From: Circinella minor
Lineage: Eukaryota > Mucoromycota > Mucoromycetes > Mucorales > Lichtheimiaceae
DNA: 64,000 nt
Assembly (NCBI GenBank): GCA_016758965.1
Contig: JAEPRB010000089.1
Location: 62,001-126,000 of the forward strand
Direction of reading: 5' to 3'
Part shown: in pieces, positions 44,245-57,471 of the stretch
Layout: each line of letters opens with the position of its first letter
How positions within the stretch are numbered: the first letter of the stretch is position 1
The notes under the pieces: model-generated
What the model saw: only the letters and a program-made list of their open reading frames with translations
What the model was told of the DNA's origin: nothing
Databases searched by the model: none
Position numbers and translations under genes: made by a program

Positions 44245-47200
44245 TCGATCCCAAATCTATAATCCAAGAGTATATCCAAGAGTATTTTGTTTATCCTGAT
44301 GTTGTACTACCACCAACTTTACAACATCAATGCTGCACTCCCATCTCAGTCATTTTTACCGTTATCATTTTTGCTCTCTGTATCTTCTGTCTATTATTAA
44401 TAAATATTACATTTTTGACCTTCCCATCAAGACTATATCTAAGCGAATCCACCAATCTCTTATTTATTGTTGGGTATGTTATATACTTTGAACACTGACG
44501 TTACTATTAAAAAAAAGCGCTGAAAACAACAACAAAAATTCAGGTCATTTCAGGGTCTCAGGCACAACATTATTGTACAACAGAACCTTGTTTTGGACTA
44601 AACGGTAAAATTACTGGTAATCGCGGGTACCGTCTAGATAACTTATGTAAAATATTTATTCCATTTACTTATTGCATCATTATCGATGGTACTGGAAACG
44701 TGAGCTTTGTTTATTTATCTATCCGGTTCTCAGCAATTATTATATTTTAATTCGCTGGTGAAAAAAATTAAAAGATATCGTGCATCAGCACTTGCATGAG
44801 TTATTTTTTAGTAGCTTGATACATGTACGTATGAAAAAAATTATATATTATTCACACTCATGAATATTTATCGTGAGAATTATGATGTTTAACGGCAAAG
44901 TTTGTATAACAAAACATTACATAAAATCAAAAAATCAAAAAATCTGGCGCATCGGTGAAATAACTGCTATCTCTTTAATCTGGTATATGGTAGATAATAC
45001 CCCGGAATCTTCCAGATTGTGTACACACACCAATATTCAAATCCATATGATTTACGGCGATCATACTCGATTTGGAAATGCATTTCCACGTTGTATTGGG
45101 CCAATCATCACCTATAAGTGTTAAAATTATTATGCTACACCAGTATGTTTTTCTTTTAACCCTAACAAAGGTAATCACATGTCAATATTTTCTATAAAAT
45201 GAATTTATTATTTGACATACGTTATTTCCCTTTAAGATTGATCATTGACAAGAATATGATAATTTCAGAAAAAAAAATGCATGATTCGCACCATAAAAAC
45301 TCTTTTTTATACTGTGGACTCATCACATGAAAAGTTTATCTGGAAAAGTTTATTGTTATTATTGTTATTATATGAGGCGATTGACAATGAATTAATCTAC
45401 ACACATTTAATATTAACAGTATTTATTACAAGCTCACAACAAAGGATAGTATTACTGTACTCATACTTATATTTTCACTAATATTTCCCAGCCTCACATT
45501 TTTAATATCAATTTTGTGGACGGCAATTTGTTTTTCATCTCATATAGTTTAGAAGGAATATAAATAGACAAAAAACTACCGCCCTCAAAATTGAAGTTAT
45601 CATTTAGCGAAGTAAAAATGTGATGCCGCATATTATTAGGGAAACGCAATAATAATAAGTGGATAGTAAAAAAAGTTCACTAACATCATATGAATACAAA
45701 ATGGATTTTTACAAGGTTAATATAGCTAGGTCAAAATAATTGTTTTACTTATTATGAAAAATTAATTTGACCAGCGCCTGTAGCCATGTGGTCGGTTCCT
45801 TGTAGTATACTGAGAATTAATTTTCTCATCAAACAGCCTTATAATCATATTTACTTTATGCAGCCCAATTATATTATTCAAGTCATACGCTTTTTCCAAA
45901 CTCTTCGTTCCTTTTCTCGAAAGAAGTGAGAAATGCGTTATTAATCTCCCTCATTTTCTAGCTATTAATTTAGTGACTATGATACGATAGCCAATTGGGA
46001 ATATAATTAACAAGTAGAGTAAAGTTAATATGTGAAAGAAACTGAGCAATACAAAATAACAAAAACCAATAAAAATCATAAAGATGTACAAAAAATATTT
46101 TACTACCTTAAACATGTTCCCTTTTTATAATCTTAGCAAATACTCTTTAACATATGGAGACAGTTTATTGAATATTTATTAGGTTTATCTTCTCGTAAGG
46201 TTTATTGCCGTTAAATATACATATATATATATTCACCTATTAGTTTTAGTCTGTTTGCGCTTTCTTGGAGAATGGGATTCTTATGTGTAAACTTGGGACT
46301 ACTTGTTTTTTATAACTTTAGGAATACACACACAGAACACAAGTTTTCCTTGTCAACCGATAAATCTATTGAAGTTGATTTTATAGGGCTATAAAAAAAG
46401 CCATTAAAGCGATGATACCACCAGAAGATCTTAATATTCAAAAGTACGTGCTTACATAAATAATTATGAGATACTTCTATAGTATTCTTAGCCTCTTTTT
46501 TGATATAGTATAACTTTTAAAATTTGAAAACATATTATATCAGCAATTATTATTACCATTAGTATTACTACTATTATCAATACTATTATTATTATTATTA
46601 TTATAGTATCACAAATAAGCGTGGTACATGATTTAATTGGCTCGCACAATGACACATTTTGGCAGAGTAATACTCTATTTCGGGCAAAGCAATGCCGTGT
46701 TTCTGACAAAGCAATGCCACATTTTAAGCATTGCCAATAGTATTAATATCCCATAATTATTCATTCCAGTTCTATCTTTACCTTGAAAACTTTTAGTCTT
46801 TTAGCAATTAAATAATTGAGCTGACAATAGTTTTCTTTGAGCATAAAGTCTCTTAAACTCACGATTTAAGACTTCTCTTTTGTGCATTTTAGACGTAATA
46901 TTCCTGAATATAAGAACTCCCACAACCCAGATTTCTATTATAATCATATAATTTATTATTCAAATACAACTACATAATGTATTATTTCTTTTTATTTTAT
47001 ATCCTTATACGAAGTGCTTCAATCACACATTGAACGCTTCAATAGAATTGATTATACAGTATTTGCTAATACGTAGCAAAAAGTTGTCTTCATCTTGGAG
47101 GGACATAAAAAAGTCAGGTAAAGTGAAACAGAAAAAAATATTTATTTCAACATTTCTTCTTTATAGATCTTGGTTTGGGTCACCAAATAAGACTCGGGCT

Positions 47201-48050
47201 GAAAAATATATACATATTTACAATGGGTTCTATGACATCGTAAAAAAGAAATGCTATCTATTTTTTTAGTCGCAGGCCATGATAGGGTCTCAATTTTTCA
47301 GATCGAAACCCATAATACTGTAAATCTTTTCAAGTACCGAAAAAAAAGGCCTAGCATCTATTTTAATACATACTCATACGTATATATATATCAACTTTTA
47401 GTATAGTAGCTGGTGTCAAGTTTTACATGGAGTTGTTCTATACCTTATTATTGATATCGTTTTTTTTTATTAAATAAAGAGCGCTGCTCTTCACCACAAT
47501 TTATATTCACACGATATATGTTGTCATTAAGTTAATAAGGAACTACGAAATGTATTAAAATTAACAATGTCGCGTACTATTCTGGTGCAGCAAAGGTTTT
47601 ATAACAAAAGAAATAAGCTGGTCAGCATAATATATATTAAAATCTTAATAGACAACACTTCTTTCATCATGGTACTTCAAAGAAAAGAACACCATTTTTT
47701 TTATTTTAGAATAGTTAATTGAGTTTATGATCGTGCAAAATATTTTCAGAATGAGTACAAAGAAAATTTGTAGGCCCATTTTCTCACATATCCTCAAGCG
47801 TTTACATCTTGTCTTTAATTTTTTTCTACTTTTTTACTTTTCTACTGTTACTAGGACTGTTGATCTATAAGTAACCTACAGAACCGAAATTGTCCTGGCC
47901 TCCTTAATTTTTTTTTTTGCTTACCTTAGGGTTATGTTAAATAATAAAAAGAGGCAAATTTTGTAATTACCTTAACTAGAACCATTATTTTCTTTCTGTT
48001 TTTTTTTACTATTATTATTCTTGTGTTTTGCTCTTTAATCTACTTATACC
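44245..48050. other. AT-rich gene desert with repeat relics
   Basis: No gene is supported in about 3.8 kb. A pogo-like terminus may start at 44581 (cagaaccttgttttggact). An (ATT)n array lies near 46580-46605, and short repeats containing caaagcaatgcc occur at 46685-46696 and 46707-46718. Small frames have AT-biased composition only. Confidence 0.5.
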
Positions 48051-48054
48051 GAAT

Positions 48055-50360
48055 GTAAAGCAACAATAATACTACCAATATAATCAATTTTAATAACGAG
48101 AAAATCAACAAAAAAGACAACATCGACTCACTTTTATCAATTGCAAATGAGCTCGATTTGGATATCGATGCCTTCAAAGCCATTGTTGCTGGATTTAAAA
48201 AAGAGTGTGAACACGGGCTCAATATAACATCATCAGGCGTAGCGACAATGATACCATCTTATGTGACACGAATGCCGACGGGTGATGAGAAAGGAACATT
48301 CTTAGCTCTTGATCTGGGTGGTAGTAACTTAAGGGTGTCAGCTGTAGAACTTTTGGGTAAAGGTCAAGTTAGCGTCCTGAAGGAAATTCGTAGAACAATT
48401 CCCGATGCACAAAAAAAGGACCACCAACCAAATTTTTCGATTGGATGGCTGATGCAGTGGGAGAATTGTTAAGTAATTTACCTCCCCACCATCAAAACAT
48501 ATTTGGCAGCCCATCAAGTAATCGACACGTAGTTATGGGGGTTTACTGACGTTTTTTACTTGAGTAAGTAGTATATTAAGAGATTTTCATTTATTTAGTT
48601 GAAATCAGGTTTTATATACATTTGTCACATCAGAAAAGGGCTGAACTGAAGCAATCTGATTAATGATCAGTGATGCCAAATAAAAGAATACGGTTTTTCT
48701 GAGTGTATGACAAAAAAAAAAGGGGGGGGAGGGATTGGACTTACAAGGGTGAGAAAGAGAGAGAATAGAGGAGCAGCTCACTATAAATGGAAGACATTGC
48801 TTCTTTAATACATGTATCGATTTTACATGCAACTGCGAAACCAGGAATAACAATAATTAGCAGTAGCCATTAATAAATGGCTTTTTTTTTAGTTAAGAAA
48901 TTGGAGACAGGAAGAAGCTTTTTTTCATCTTTAATTTTTCCTGTTGACAGTTTGAAGTTTACTAATGAATATAAACTATTTTGATAGCCAAACGGGTATT
49001 TGCAAAGGTAAAGTTTTACGAATGGCTAAAGGATTTGCGTTAAATAATATTGATGGTCAAGACTTGGCAAACTTATTTCATGATGCTTTTAAACGAAAAG
49101 TAAGTAAATCTTACATGTGTCAGCTTCTTCTTTATATGGCTTTCTAGAATTGCGTTGATATTGTACTTTTTATTTTACATGCAAGTGCACGCACTCGTGC
49201 ACCGTGGATTCTCTGTGATTATATATTTAGACGATCCATCTGGAATTCCAATCGAAAACAGGATTCTAATTTTTTTTTCTCCTGTTCTCTTTCACTCACC
49301 CAGAGCATTTTTTTTTTTTGCTCCTCACTTTTTTTCCGTCTTCTACGCCTTATACTATGCGGTTACTGATACATTTTATCAATATATTTTTTATAGAATA
49401 TTAATATCACTGTAACTGCCTAACTAATGACACAGTCGGAACTTTGGTCGCTCACGGGTACAGTATGCGTCAGTTTTATCCATGGCACGGGTGTTAATGA
49501 TGCTAATCCTGAAAAGAGATTATATCGCCAAGTTATCATCATCCCCCAATGCTAAAACATCGAATACTTTAAACAGACAAGAAGATGACGATGCTGATTT
49601 CATGCTCGTCAACACCGAAATCGACGTTTTTGGTAGTCCGTATTATTTACTCCCAACTAGATTTGACAAGGCACTGGACGCACATCATTTATTACAACCA
49701 GGCTTTTAAGCATATGAGAAAATGATGACAGGTGGTTACCGTGGTGAATTAGTACGCTTGATTGCAGTTGAATTAATAATAATCACCAGTATTTATTTAA
49801 TGGGAACATCCCTGAACGATTAAAGCAACTATGGTCATTTACTACAACAGCAATAAGTGATTTAGAAAAGTACGTTTATCCATGTACGTAATTTTATTTA
49901 TATTTATATCAGAGTAAGTACTATCAAAAAAGTAATATACTCATACCGTTTGCTTTGTTGGATATTAAGAATGGAAACAGATGAGGGGAAACTAGCTATA
50001 TTTGGTAAATGGCTTGAGACAGGTTGCATGGATGACTACGTGTTAACAATTGAGAATATAGTGCGTCTTAATCGCATTTGTCTTATTGTTTCATCACGAG
50101 CCGCTACTTTAGCTGCGGTGGAGATAACAGCTATTATTGAGCGCCAAAATATCATTACAACATTAAACGATTCCATTATTATAGGTGTGAGTGGATCAAC
50201 ATTTGAAAAGTACCCACATATGGAAGAACGTGTAAAAAAAGTGTTAAATCATTGGTTCGGTGATAAAGTTTTACAGCGTATACACCTAGATATTGCGAAA
50301 GATAGAGGAGGTATTGGAGGTGCCCTTGTTGCCATGTTGTACAGTGGTTTCAGAAAGTAA
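48055..50360 (+). pseudogene. Hexokinase pseudogene
   Basis: The sequence reads through a hexokinase in pieces and in order. First comes SGVATMIPSYVTRMPTGDEK with FLALDLGGSNLRVSAVELLG (the ATP phosphate-1 motif), to about 48420. A one-base shift is then needed to continue PTKFFDWMADAVGELL. Later pieces are GKVLRMAKGFALNNIDGQDL (about 49010-49100), NDTVGTLVAHGY (catalytic Asp, about 49425), MLVNTEIDVFGSPYYL, AYEKMMTGGYRGELVRL, and finally ICLIVSSRAATLAAVEITAI and STFEKYPHMEERVKKVL to 50360. No start codon, several frame changes and in-frame stops (for example at 49707-49709) separate the pieces. An active gene with unusual introns is unlikely. Confidence 0.8.
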
Positions 50361-50569
50361 AGTCACTGGTTTTGAATTTGACGTCGTGCAAAAATATTAA
50401 TGTCCAAGATGATGTCGGTTGATCCAAAAGTAAAGTTGTGCTCACATGTTGTTTACTTTTACTTATTGCTTAGTAATTATCCAATAACATTATTGACATT
50501 CTAATTGTTATAAAGGGAGAGAAATTTTGGAGTGATCTTTATACTTTTTTTTCCTTTATATTTTACAGC

Positions 50570-51900
50570 CATTCAGAATGATTATGCAATTTTTCTAATG
50601 AATATGGGCAACCAGATATTATTGATGAGACTGGAGATGAGCCCATGAATTTTGCTGTTAATGAAAAGTTATTCGCTATCGAATAATAAGTTCTCGAACT
50701 CACTTTCAGTAAATAAACCTCCTGAAAGGCCTTCGAATTCTGTAATAAATCTAGTAGTGGATGAGTGGAGCAGTGGGTATGCTTATATGGAACCATACAA
50801 TAAGCGAAGCTATTATACAGTTTATTCTGATAAAGACAATCGAATTTCCATTTACTTTCTTCAACAAATGCTTGAATGCTTCTTCTGCTGCTAGACCATT
50901 AGGCATTCATATCCGAGCCGCGCAAAGATGGGTCAAATCTTATTATAAAAACCCTGAAAGCATCTTTGAGAAGAAGAAAAAATCATCTCGGCGTCCTATT
51001 CTTGAAGAAAAGCATAAATATTTCTTTAATTACATTAATGAGAATTCATCTGTCGTTTTCAACAAAGTGGTAGAAAGTTTGAAACAAAATTTTAATAATA
51101 TTAACGTTTCTTGTAGTACGTACTGTTTACAACTTTATGACAACTCAATGTAATTTGTCCAGTAAGCAAGCACAGTTTTAACTTGTAGAAAGGAACAGCG
51201 AAGAAAGATTCAACAAAGATACAATCGGGTTAAAAAATGGCAGCAAACTAGCCTAAATTTCAGTAAAAGTTGTGTCTCTCTTGATTAATCAGCTTTCATA
51301 TTGATTTAAAACGAGGCATCATGGCTTGGTCAAAGAAAGGAGCTTCTGCAATAGTCACAATACCTACAACGGAAGAGAATGCACCATCAATTTCAAGCGT
51401 AATATCTACAACAGGTTTTATCAATGCCAGCTTGAGAGTCCCATAGCGAATCAAAAAGAGAAAGCTTGAACAGAGCACGTCCGATAAATATAGCATAGGA
51501 GCAATGAAAGGGATCACCTGAGATTTTCGAAGGCAGCACATGATAAAATGGACAAGTATCCCAAAATAAAGAGAAATACCTTGTCATGGATAACGCTCCT
51601 CTCCATAGCTCAACTGACATAGGAAACAATATTCGTTCTTGGGGATATCGATATGTTTATCTTTTACCATACGTATCCAAATTTGAAACTAGTCCATTTT
51701 GAATAGTTACTAAATAGTTCTCTTGCTTTAACAAGTTCAAATATGGTAACCCGATTAAATGAACCTTGATTGTATGTAATGGTACTTATCAACGAATTGT
51801 TAATCTTTGAATGCGAGATCATTGACATTATTTGGTAATACAGATCCTGTTGACTTTTTCTGTGGTTTGTTAAGCCTAAAAAAAGCGTTATTCAAGCAAT
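50570..51900 (+). pseudogene. Tc1/IS630-like transposase relic (copy 4)
   Basis: Coding remnants in order are NEYGQPDIIDETGDEPMNF (about 50598), VVDEWSSGYAYMEPYNKRS (about 50750), and, after a frame change, ARPLGIHIRAAQRWVKSYYK with ESIFEKKKKSSRRPILEEKH (HTH region, to about 51150). Between 51170 and 51900 weaker matches to the DDE core appear across all three frames, such as VERNSEE-like and DEMDKYPE-like pieces. Several stops and shifts show long decay. The texture differs from copies 1-3, suggesting another family member. Confidence 0.6.
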
Positions 51901-53501
51901 TCAGAGGACGTTTACTTGAACTTACATCCAAAATGTCTTCAAGCAGACACTCTTTTGCCTTTGTGTATTAATTATGGATTTCGTGGAGATTTTCTGCCGT
52001 AATCATTATATCATTTTTCTTCAAAACATCGCCATAAATATGTTGTGCAACAGTACAAAGTAATTGGATCGTTTTATCGTTATTCCGCTCAGAAGTCGTA
52101 GCGATGCTTTTTGCTGGATCAGAAAACGCCTAAGAGCGATGCGTGGATTGAAAGGAGTGAATTGCAAACGATCAGATGACCGCTCTTGGTGCGTGAAGTG
52201 ATTTTTCTGGTTAAATCCGATAACAAGCGGGACCTTCATTAGCTATATAGACAAACTAACTTTTCAGCTGAATTATGTAGAGATTGATGAGGAATTGGGC
52301 AAGTAGCAGGATATTGCTCAACCATGATGGCAAGGCAGTTTTAAAAAAAGGGATCGTTTTTCAATACAATAGCAAAATTGGTCAATTTTGTCATGATATT
52401 GTGAAAGATATGGCAAGTACAATTGGCATTTCTGGATGTTATTTTGTTACCGATAAACCATAATCAACCAAACAATCGAAGATAAAAAGACATGTTTCCA
52501 GTGTACTTAACTACTACAAATGTAAACGGCAGATAATTCAAATTTCTTACACTAGATCCTGTGTATAGAACATCTAACTTGGTAAGATTTAACTATTACA
52601 TGGGTCTTGATACATATTTACTCAAACCATGTTGACCTTGTTACAAAAAAAGAAAAGTTAATTACTGTTGTGCCAAAAGATGAATGTGTCCATACCATAT
52701 ACGTACCAATGACTTGACAAAATCCTTATACTACCCCTATTTTAACTTGACCACTCCATCCAGCTTCCAGTTTAAGGTCAGTGGTAAAGAAAGTTGAATA
52801 TATAACCGAAAAGTTTTTGTAAATAGAATTTTTTTTTCATGAATTTTTTTTTATTGACAGAATAGTTTCATAAAAAAGGAAAAGGGTAGAATATGAGTTG
52901 GAAAAAAAAAAAGAACAATATGAACAATAGAGATGCAATATATGGATCCTGACTTATCATTAAATACAAAAAAACGAGGGTTCTGATTAAACATTACTCT
53001 TCGGAAGAACAGTATCGCTGTTATTAATGACACATAGTGAATATAATAAAATACTCCAATATTGAAAAAGAAGAAGGTGCTACGTAGTATTGAAATATCA
53101 AAATAGGTTGTGTAATTTGTGCTTTAATAATAATACTATTATAATAGCAGGGTTGGATAATGTAATAATATAATAAGAAAGTAGCAGTAAAAATAATAAT
53201 GAGAATAATTCTATCTAGTAGTATAAGTGTATAATAGTAAATGATAAATGATATGGAAAAGTATGAATAAAGGGATTAACTAATGATGTACAATACATAT
53301 GATGAGAATGTAGTCGCGCTACAAACTGCTGAAATGAATGGAATGAGGATGCATGAATAATGATCTATATAGCTGTACAAAAATAATGAAAAATATGGAG
53401 TGATGCTGAGAAGATTCGAGGTATATATAAAAATGCTGGTAATATTGTGTACACGTTATATCTCGGAATAGTTATGGAGTTGCTGTTGATAGTGAAGACT
53501 T
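51901..53501. other. Intergenic region, probable transposon remnants
   Basis: Nothing intact. The first few hundred bases may be the tail of the preceding Tc1-like relic. From about 52800 on, the sequence is A/T-rich and includes the 3' flank of the GPI-anchored protein gene. Confidence 0.4.
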
Positions 53502-54416
53502 TTACAAAGCCATCATAAGGTAGGAGACACTAGCGATTCCCAATGCAGTGATTAATGTAGTGGGTACAAATGTTTTGGCGGCAAAGCTTTCGTCAGGTCC
53601 AATAGGGTTTCCTTGGCCATCCAAGATATCGATGCTGGCAGTTGCAGTAGCACCAGAGAGCTTATCAGCTGCCAAAGTTACATCAGCAGGATCAGATTCA
53701 GAAGTATGTTGAGAAGCGCAAGCTTCGGTACCTTTAGCTGCAATGTAGAACAATTCCGAGTAGGCACTATAACACATTTATTTTAAAAAAGGGAGAACAA
53801 TAAGTTCACTTACTGTATAATAATAATTTGAACAAAATTATTAAAGTTATAATTTAAAATAAAATAAAAAAAACTACCTTTGGTCACCGTATTGAATAAC
53901 AATCTTATGTTCGGAACAGTTGGCAATGTTACCAGGAATATTAACCAAGAAAGTACCGGTGCTACCATTTACTTCAGTAGCCAAGTTTGTAACATCGCTG
54001 CCTTCGGTATCAGTGAGTCCAATGGATAAAGGAGTATTCTTTCCAGCTATCCAAGCTATTATTAAAATAATAGTTGAAATTAATATTTAAAGAAATAGAA
54101 TTATTAGTAAGATTTAATTGTTAAAAAATATTTATGATAAGATACTTACAAATTGTAGTACTGTAAAAAGTCAAAATATATATTTTAAAAGAAAAGAGAA
54201 AGGTGTTAGTGCCCTCCTCGTCAATTATACAAATTTAACTAACGTAAAGGAATGATTTACTTACGCTTGACCGGAAATTACAGTATCTTGCGCAATAGGA
54301 GCAGTGATAGAATAATCAGAGATTTCCTGTTGTTGCTCTTGTCGCTCAACAAGAATAGGAGAAGCCATAGCAGAAGCAGAAGCAAGTAATAGGATGGAGA
54401 GAGAAGTCAATTGCAT
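53502..54416 (-). CDS. Small GPI-anchored, Kre9/Knh1-like cell-wall protein
   Basis: Four exons (54416-54265, 54160-54150, 54055-53878, 53766-53502) give about 201 residues. Residues 1-18 are a signal peptide (MQLTSLSILLLASASAMA). The domain starts at DYSITAPIAQDTVISGQA and reads on through TTISWIAGKNTPLSIGL, the pattern of the fungal Ser-Thr-rich GPI-anchored family (PF10342, Kre9/Knh1). The fold ends near IVIQYGDQSAYSELFYI. The C-terminus has a hydrophobic tail (LITALGIASVSYLMMAL) after a small-residue linker, as expected for GPI addition. Exon 2 is only 11 nt and is required to make QATTISW and keep frame. It probably acts at the cell surface; the ligand is unknown. Confidence 0.82.
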
Positions 54417-54639
54417 GATAATAAAAAAAAATGTAATAAAAAAGAGCTTTTGTTTGGTTTTGCGATAGCAGTATATTTGTTTGTTGTTTATAATGAAATG
54501 ATAATAAGAAAAAACTGTTTGAAGTTTTTGGGTCGTTTATATACACTAGTCAGATCATCGATTAAGGTGACACAGATTTTTCACATGCTTGAAAAAAGTG
54601 CCACGTTTTCGCAATGTGGCCCCAGCAGGACCCTAAAAA

Positions 54640-54667
54640 TTTTTATTCATTTCATTTCATTTCATTT
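54640..54667. repeat. (TTTCA)n short tandem repeat upstream of the GPI-anchored protein gene
   Basis: About four tandem ttcat units lie some 230 bases upstream of the wall-protein ATG. It may be part of the promoter region; this is a position-based guess only. Confidence 0.6.
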
Positions 54668-57471
54668 CCGTCGACTTCTACAAAGCACCACACATCTTTC
54701 TAACCTTCCAAAACCCCATCCAATTTGAGAAAAAAATATGTAATTCAATTCTGCAGACCTTCAAACCGTTGCTTCAAATGAATACTTTACTACGTATCAC
54801 GATAATTTAGCATTGTAATTCATCATTTTTTATTGATGATTTTATTGCCGAACATACCAAATCAAATATATTATACTGTCACTCAAATATTGTGGATACA
54901 ATTTTACTGCTTATTAGATACATATTTATTTTAGTAAGACTATATGTCATACCATAAAGAATTATATGTGCTCTGTGCGCTTCCAAATAAGATGCTTCGA
55001 ATATGACATGTGAAAATATTTAATACTTGACAGCAGTAAAAAAAACATGGAAGCCGGAATAATAAAACAAATAAAGGAATTAAATATCTCGTCATGTTGT
55101 AACACTTGGATATTTAATTTTGATTTTGTCAGACGCATATGTTGATCCTTTATCAAGCAAAAGATACAGGACATAATAATGATGATGGGATTTTTTTTAC
55201 CAGATCATATTTTTTTAACCCAGGAATTGGTCTGCAGAATCCCGACAAATTCCGTTGAGTTTAGATAATATTTCCATTTTTATTAATGCTGCTAACGTAA
55301 AATTACACAGAAATGGTAACTTACGCGGCTATCAACACATTACCGATTATGTCAGGTTACTTTTACATTACTTGGCATCTTGCTGTTCTGCATCAGTATC
55401 TTATGGGGTGTTGTTGAAAAAGTATTAATAAAATATAATGAGCTTCATACAAAAGTTGTAGTCTATATATTATTATTACTATTGATATTTACCACGCGTA
55501 CCACTTTTTCTTTTGTCGAATTATTTTTTATAATAGTAGCAGTAGTCTGGATTATTGAAAAATTACTGAAGGATTATCACTGGGGTCGTGATTAACATAC
55601 ATCGTAACTTAATAACTTGTGAAAAGCAAACACAATATTATTTTAGCATATCAATCATCAATTTTTTTTTTTTGAACTTAAGGCTCTTATTAAACAAAAA
55701 ATTGAGTATACATTTTTATTTACTACATTGAAAAAACTAGGAATTTGACCATTTGTCCACTATCTTGATCTAGTTTCTTCATTTTAGCATATTATTATAG
55801 TGCTTATAATAGTTAATGTAGTCATGATCATAGTAAACGGTACTTGTGACACCACCGTTGCTAGTACTTAAAAATCGAATTCAACCCCTGACAGGTAGTC
55901 ATTAGATTCCGACTTTTCGAAAAGCGTGGGTGGCATGATAATGAACGATCCGTTTCACTGTAATGTTTATATGTTTATATCACATTGACGCATAAATTTC
56001 ATGATGGAGACTATTATTGAACCCTGCCCGGGTAATGAATGTGCTATTTTTTACAGAAAATTTAAAATACTTTGGAAAATAAGAGGGGCTGCGGATCGGG
56101 TTTCATAAAATACTGCTATAGTGACTATTTCTATCAAATCGACAAACCTGGAGCCTAAGATTATTTGTCAGCCATATTTTTATCACAACCATTGATAAAG
56201 ATTGCTGCTATCAAGGATAGAAACGAACAAGAAAAATAAAATTGTAATACGCGATTACTCACTTAAAATTTGTTTTATAATACTTTTTTTAATAATCCAT
56301 TATGATCGGCGCTTTGACTCACGGCAAAAACTTTTTTTTATCCATAAACTCTGTCACGATTCAGGTAAGCTCGTTGGCATAACCCTGTCTGAGATTTTTT
56401 TTGTTTGTAAGGCAAGTATTATCATGAAAAAAAAGCAGCATCAACATGCTACACGTGTTCTGTTATCGCAATGTGAATAGATAGGCAGCGACAGACATAC
56501 CATGCGGAGATGATATTAGGAAGGGCATGATGACTACTACGATATACCGTAAATATAGGATATAGAATGTAATTTTGTAAGCACAAGTAAAAAAATATCA
56601 AATACAATCAACGAATTGACTCCTTGCCAATCGGCTGCAAGGATTGGGATTCATTATTTAAAATAGATCCTCTAGGAAGATTTAAGGTGTAATTTCATTA
56701 TATAAACTATATCAGTAGAAGTATAGCCCAGATCGATTCTCTAACCAACGATAGGTCATGAATAGAGATATTAGTACTTCCGCTGTATAATAATATCATC
56801 GTTCCATCCAAGATGGCTTTCGTGTTTTTTTTATTACACTACACGTACTATCAGTAAGAATCATGGATATTTACTGGAATAAAATAGGAAGCGACATCTT
56901 TGTGAAAAAAAAATTCGCTGCTACTATCCATTTGTAAATACAAATAGGGTGGTTTGCGAAGATTTATATTGGGGTTAATACCATGATATATACACAATAA
57001 ACATTATTTAAAAGTGATACCGCACCCCGTGTACTGTGCATTACCATAAATGGAGTTTTACTGATGACATGTGAATATTAATTTTGACAGGAACGTTGGA
57101 ATGGGTCCGCATCATACCACGGAAATGTTAATATATTGTCGGTTACCGGCTATTCTTTCTGGCTATACTCAAAATCACAACAAATTTGCTGTAAGACTTA
57201 ATATATTATGCCGATTCATCCCGTATTTTTATGTTCGGGAATCTGATTAATAAAATCCGGAATAACGCAGAAAACTTATATCAAAATAATAAAAGTGCCT
57301 CTCCCCTGTACTCCATTACACATACATTACGTCAATAGCTTGTCTTTTTTAAGTGTGAATGAGAAATCGAATGATGCAGAGAGTAAAAAAAATAAGTAGG
57401 TATACATGTATACAAATGTGACACTTTATTATTATAATTCATTATCACTAAAATCATCAAAACTTTCTATT
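54668..57471. other. AT-rich intergenic region
   Basis: No gene is supported. A possible pogo-type terminus (minus strand CAGTAAAACTCC, ending at 57063) and one more transposon-edge-like stretch at about 56010-56120 are visible, but neither has a partner or a coding part. Confidence 0.45.

Noticed and set aside
44873..45124. 83-codon plus-strand frame
   Set aside because: No similarity, no splice partners and AT-biased codons; treated as chance.
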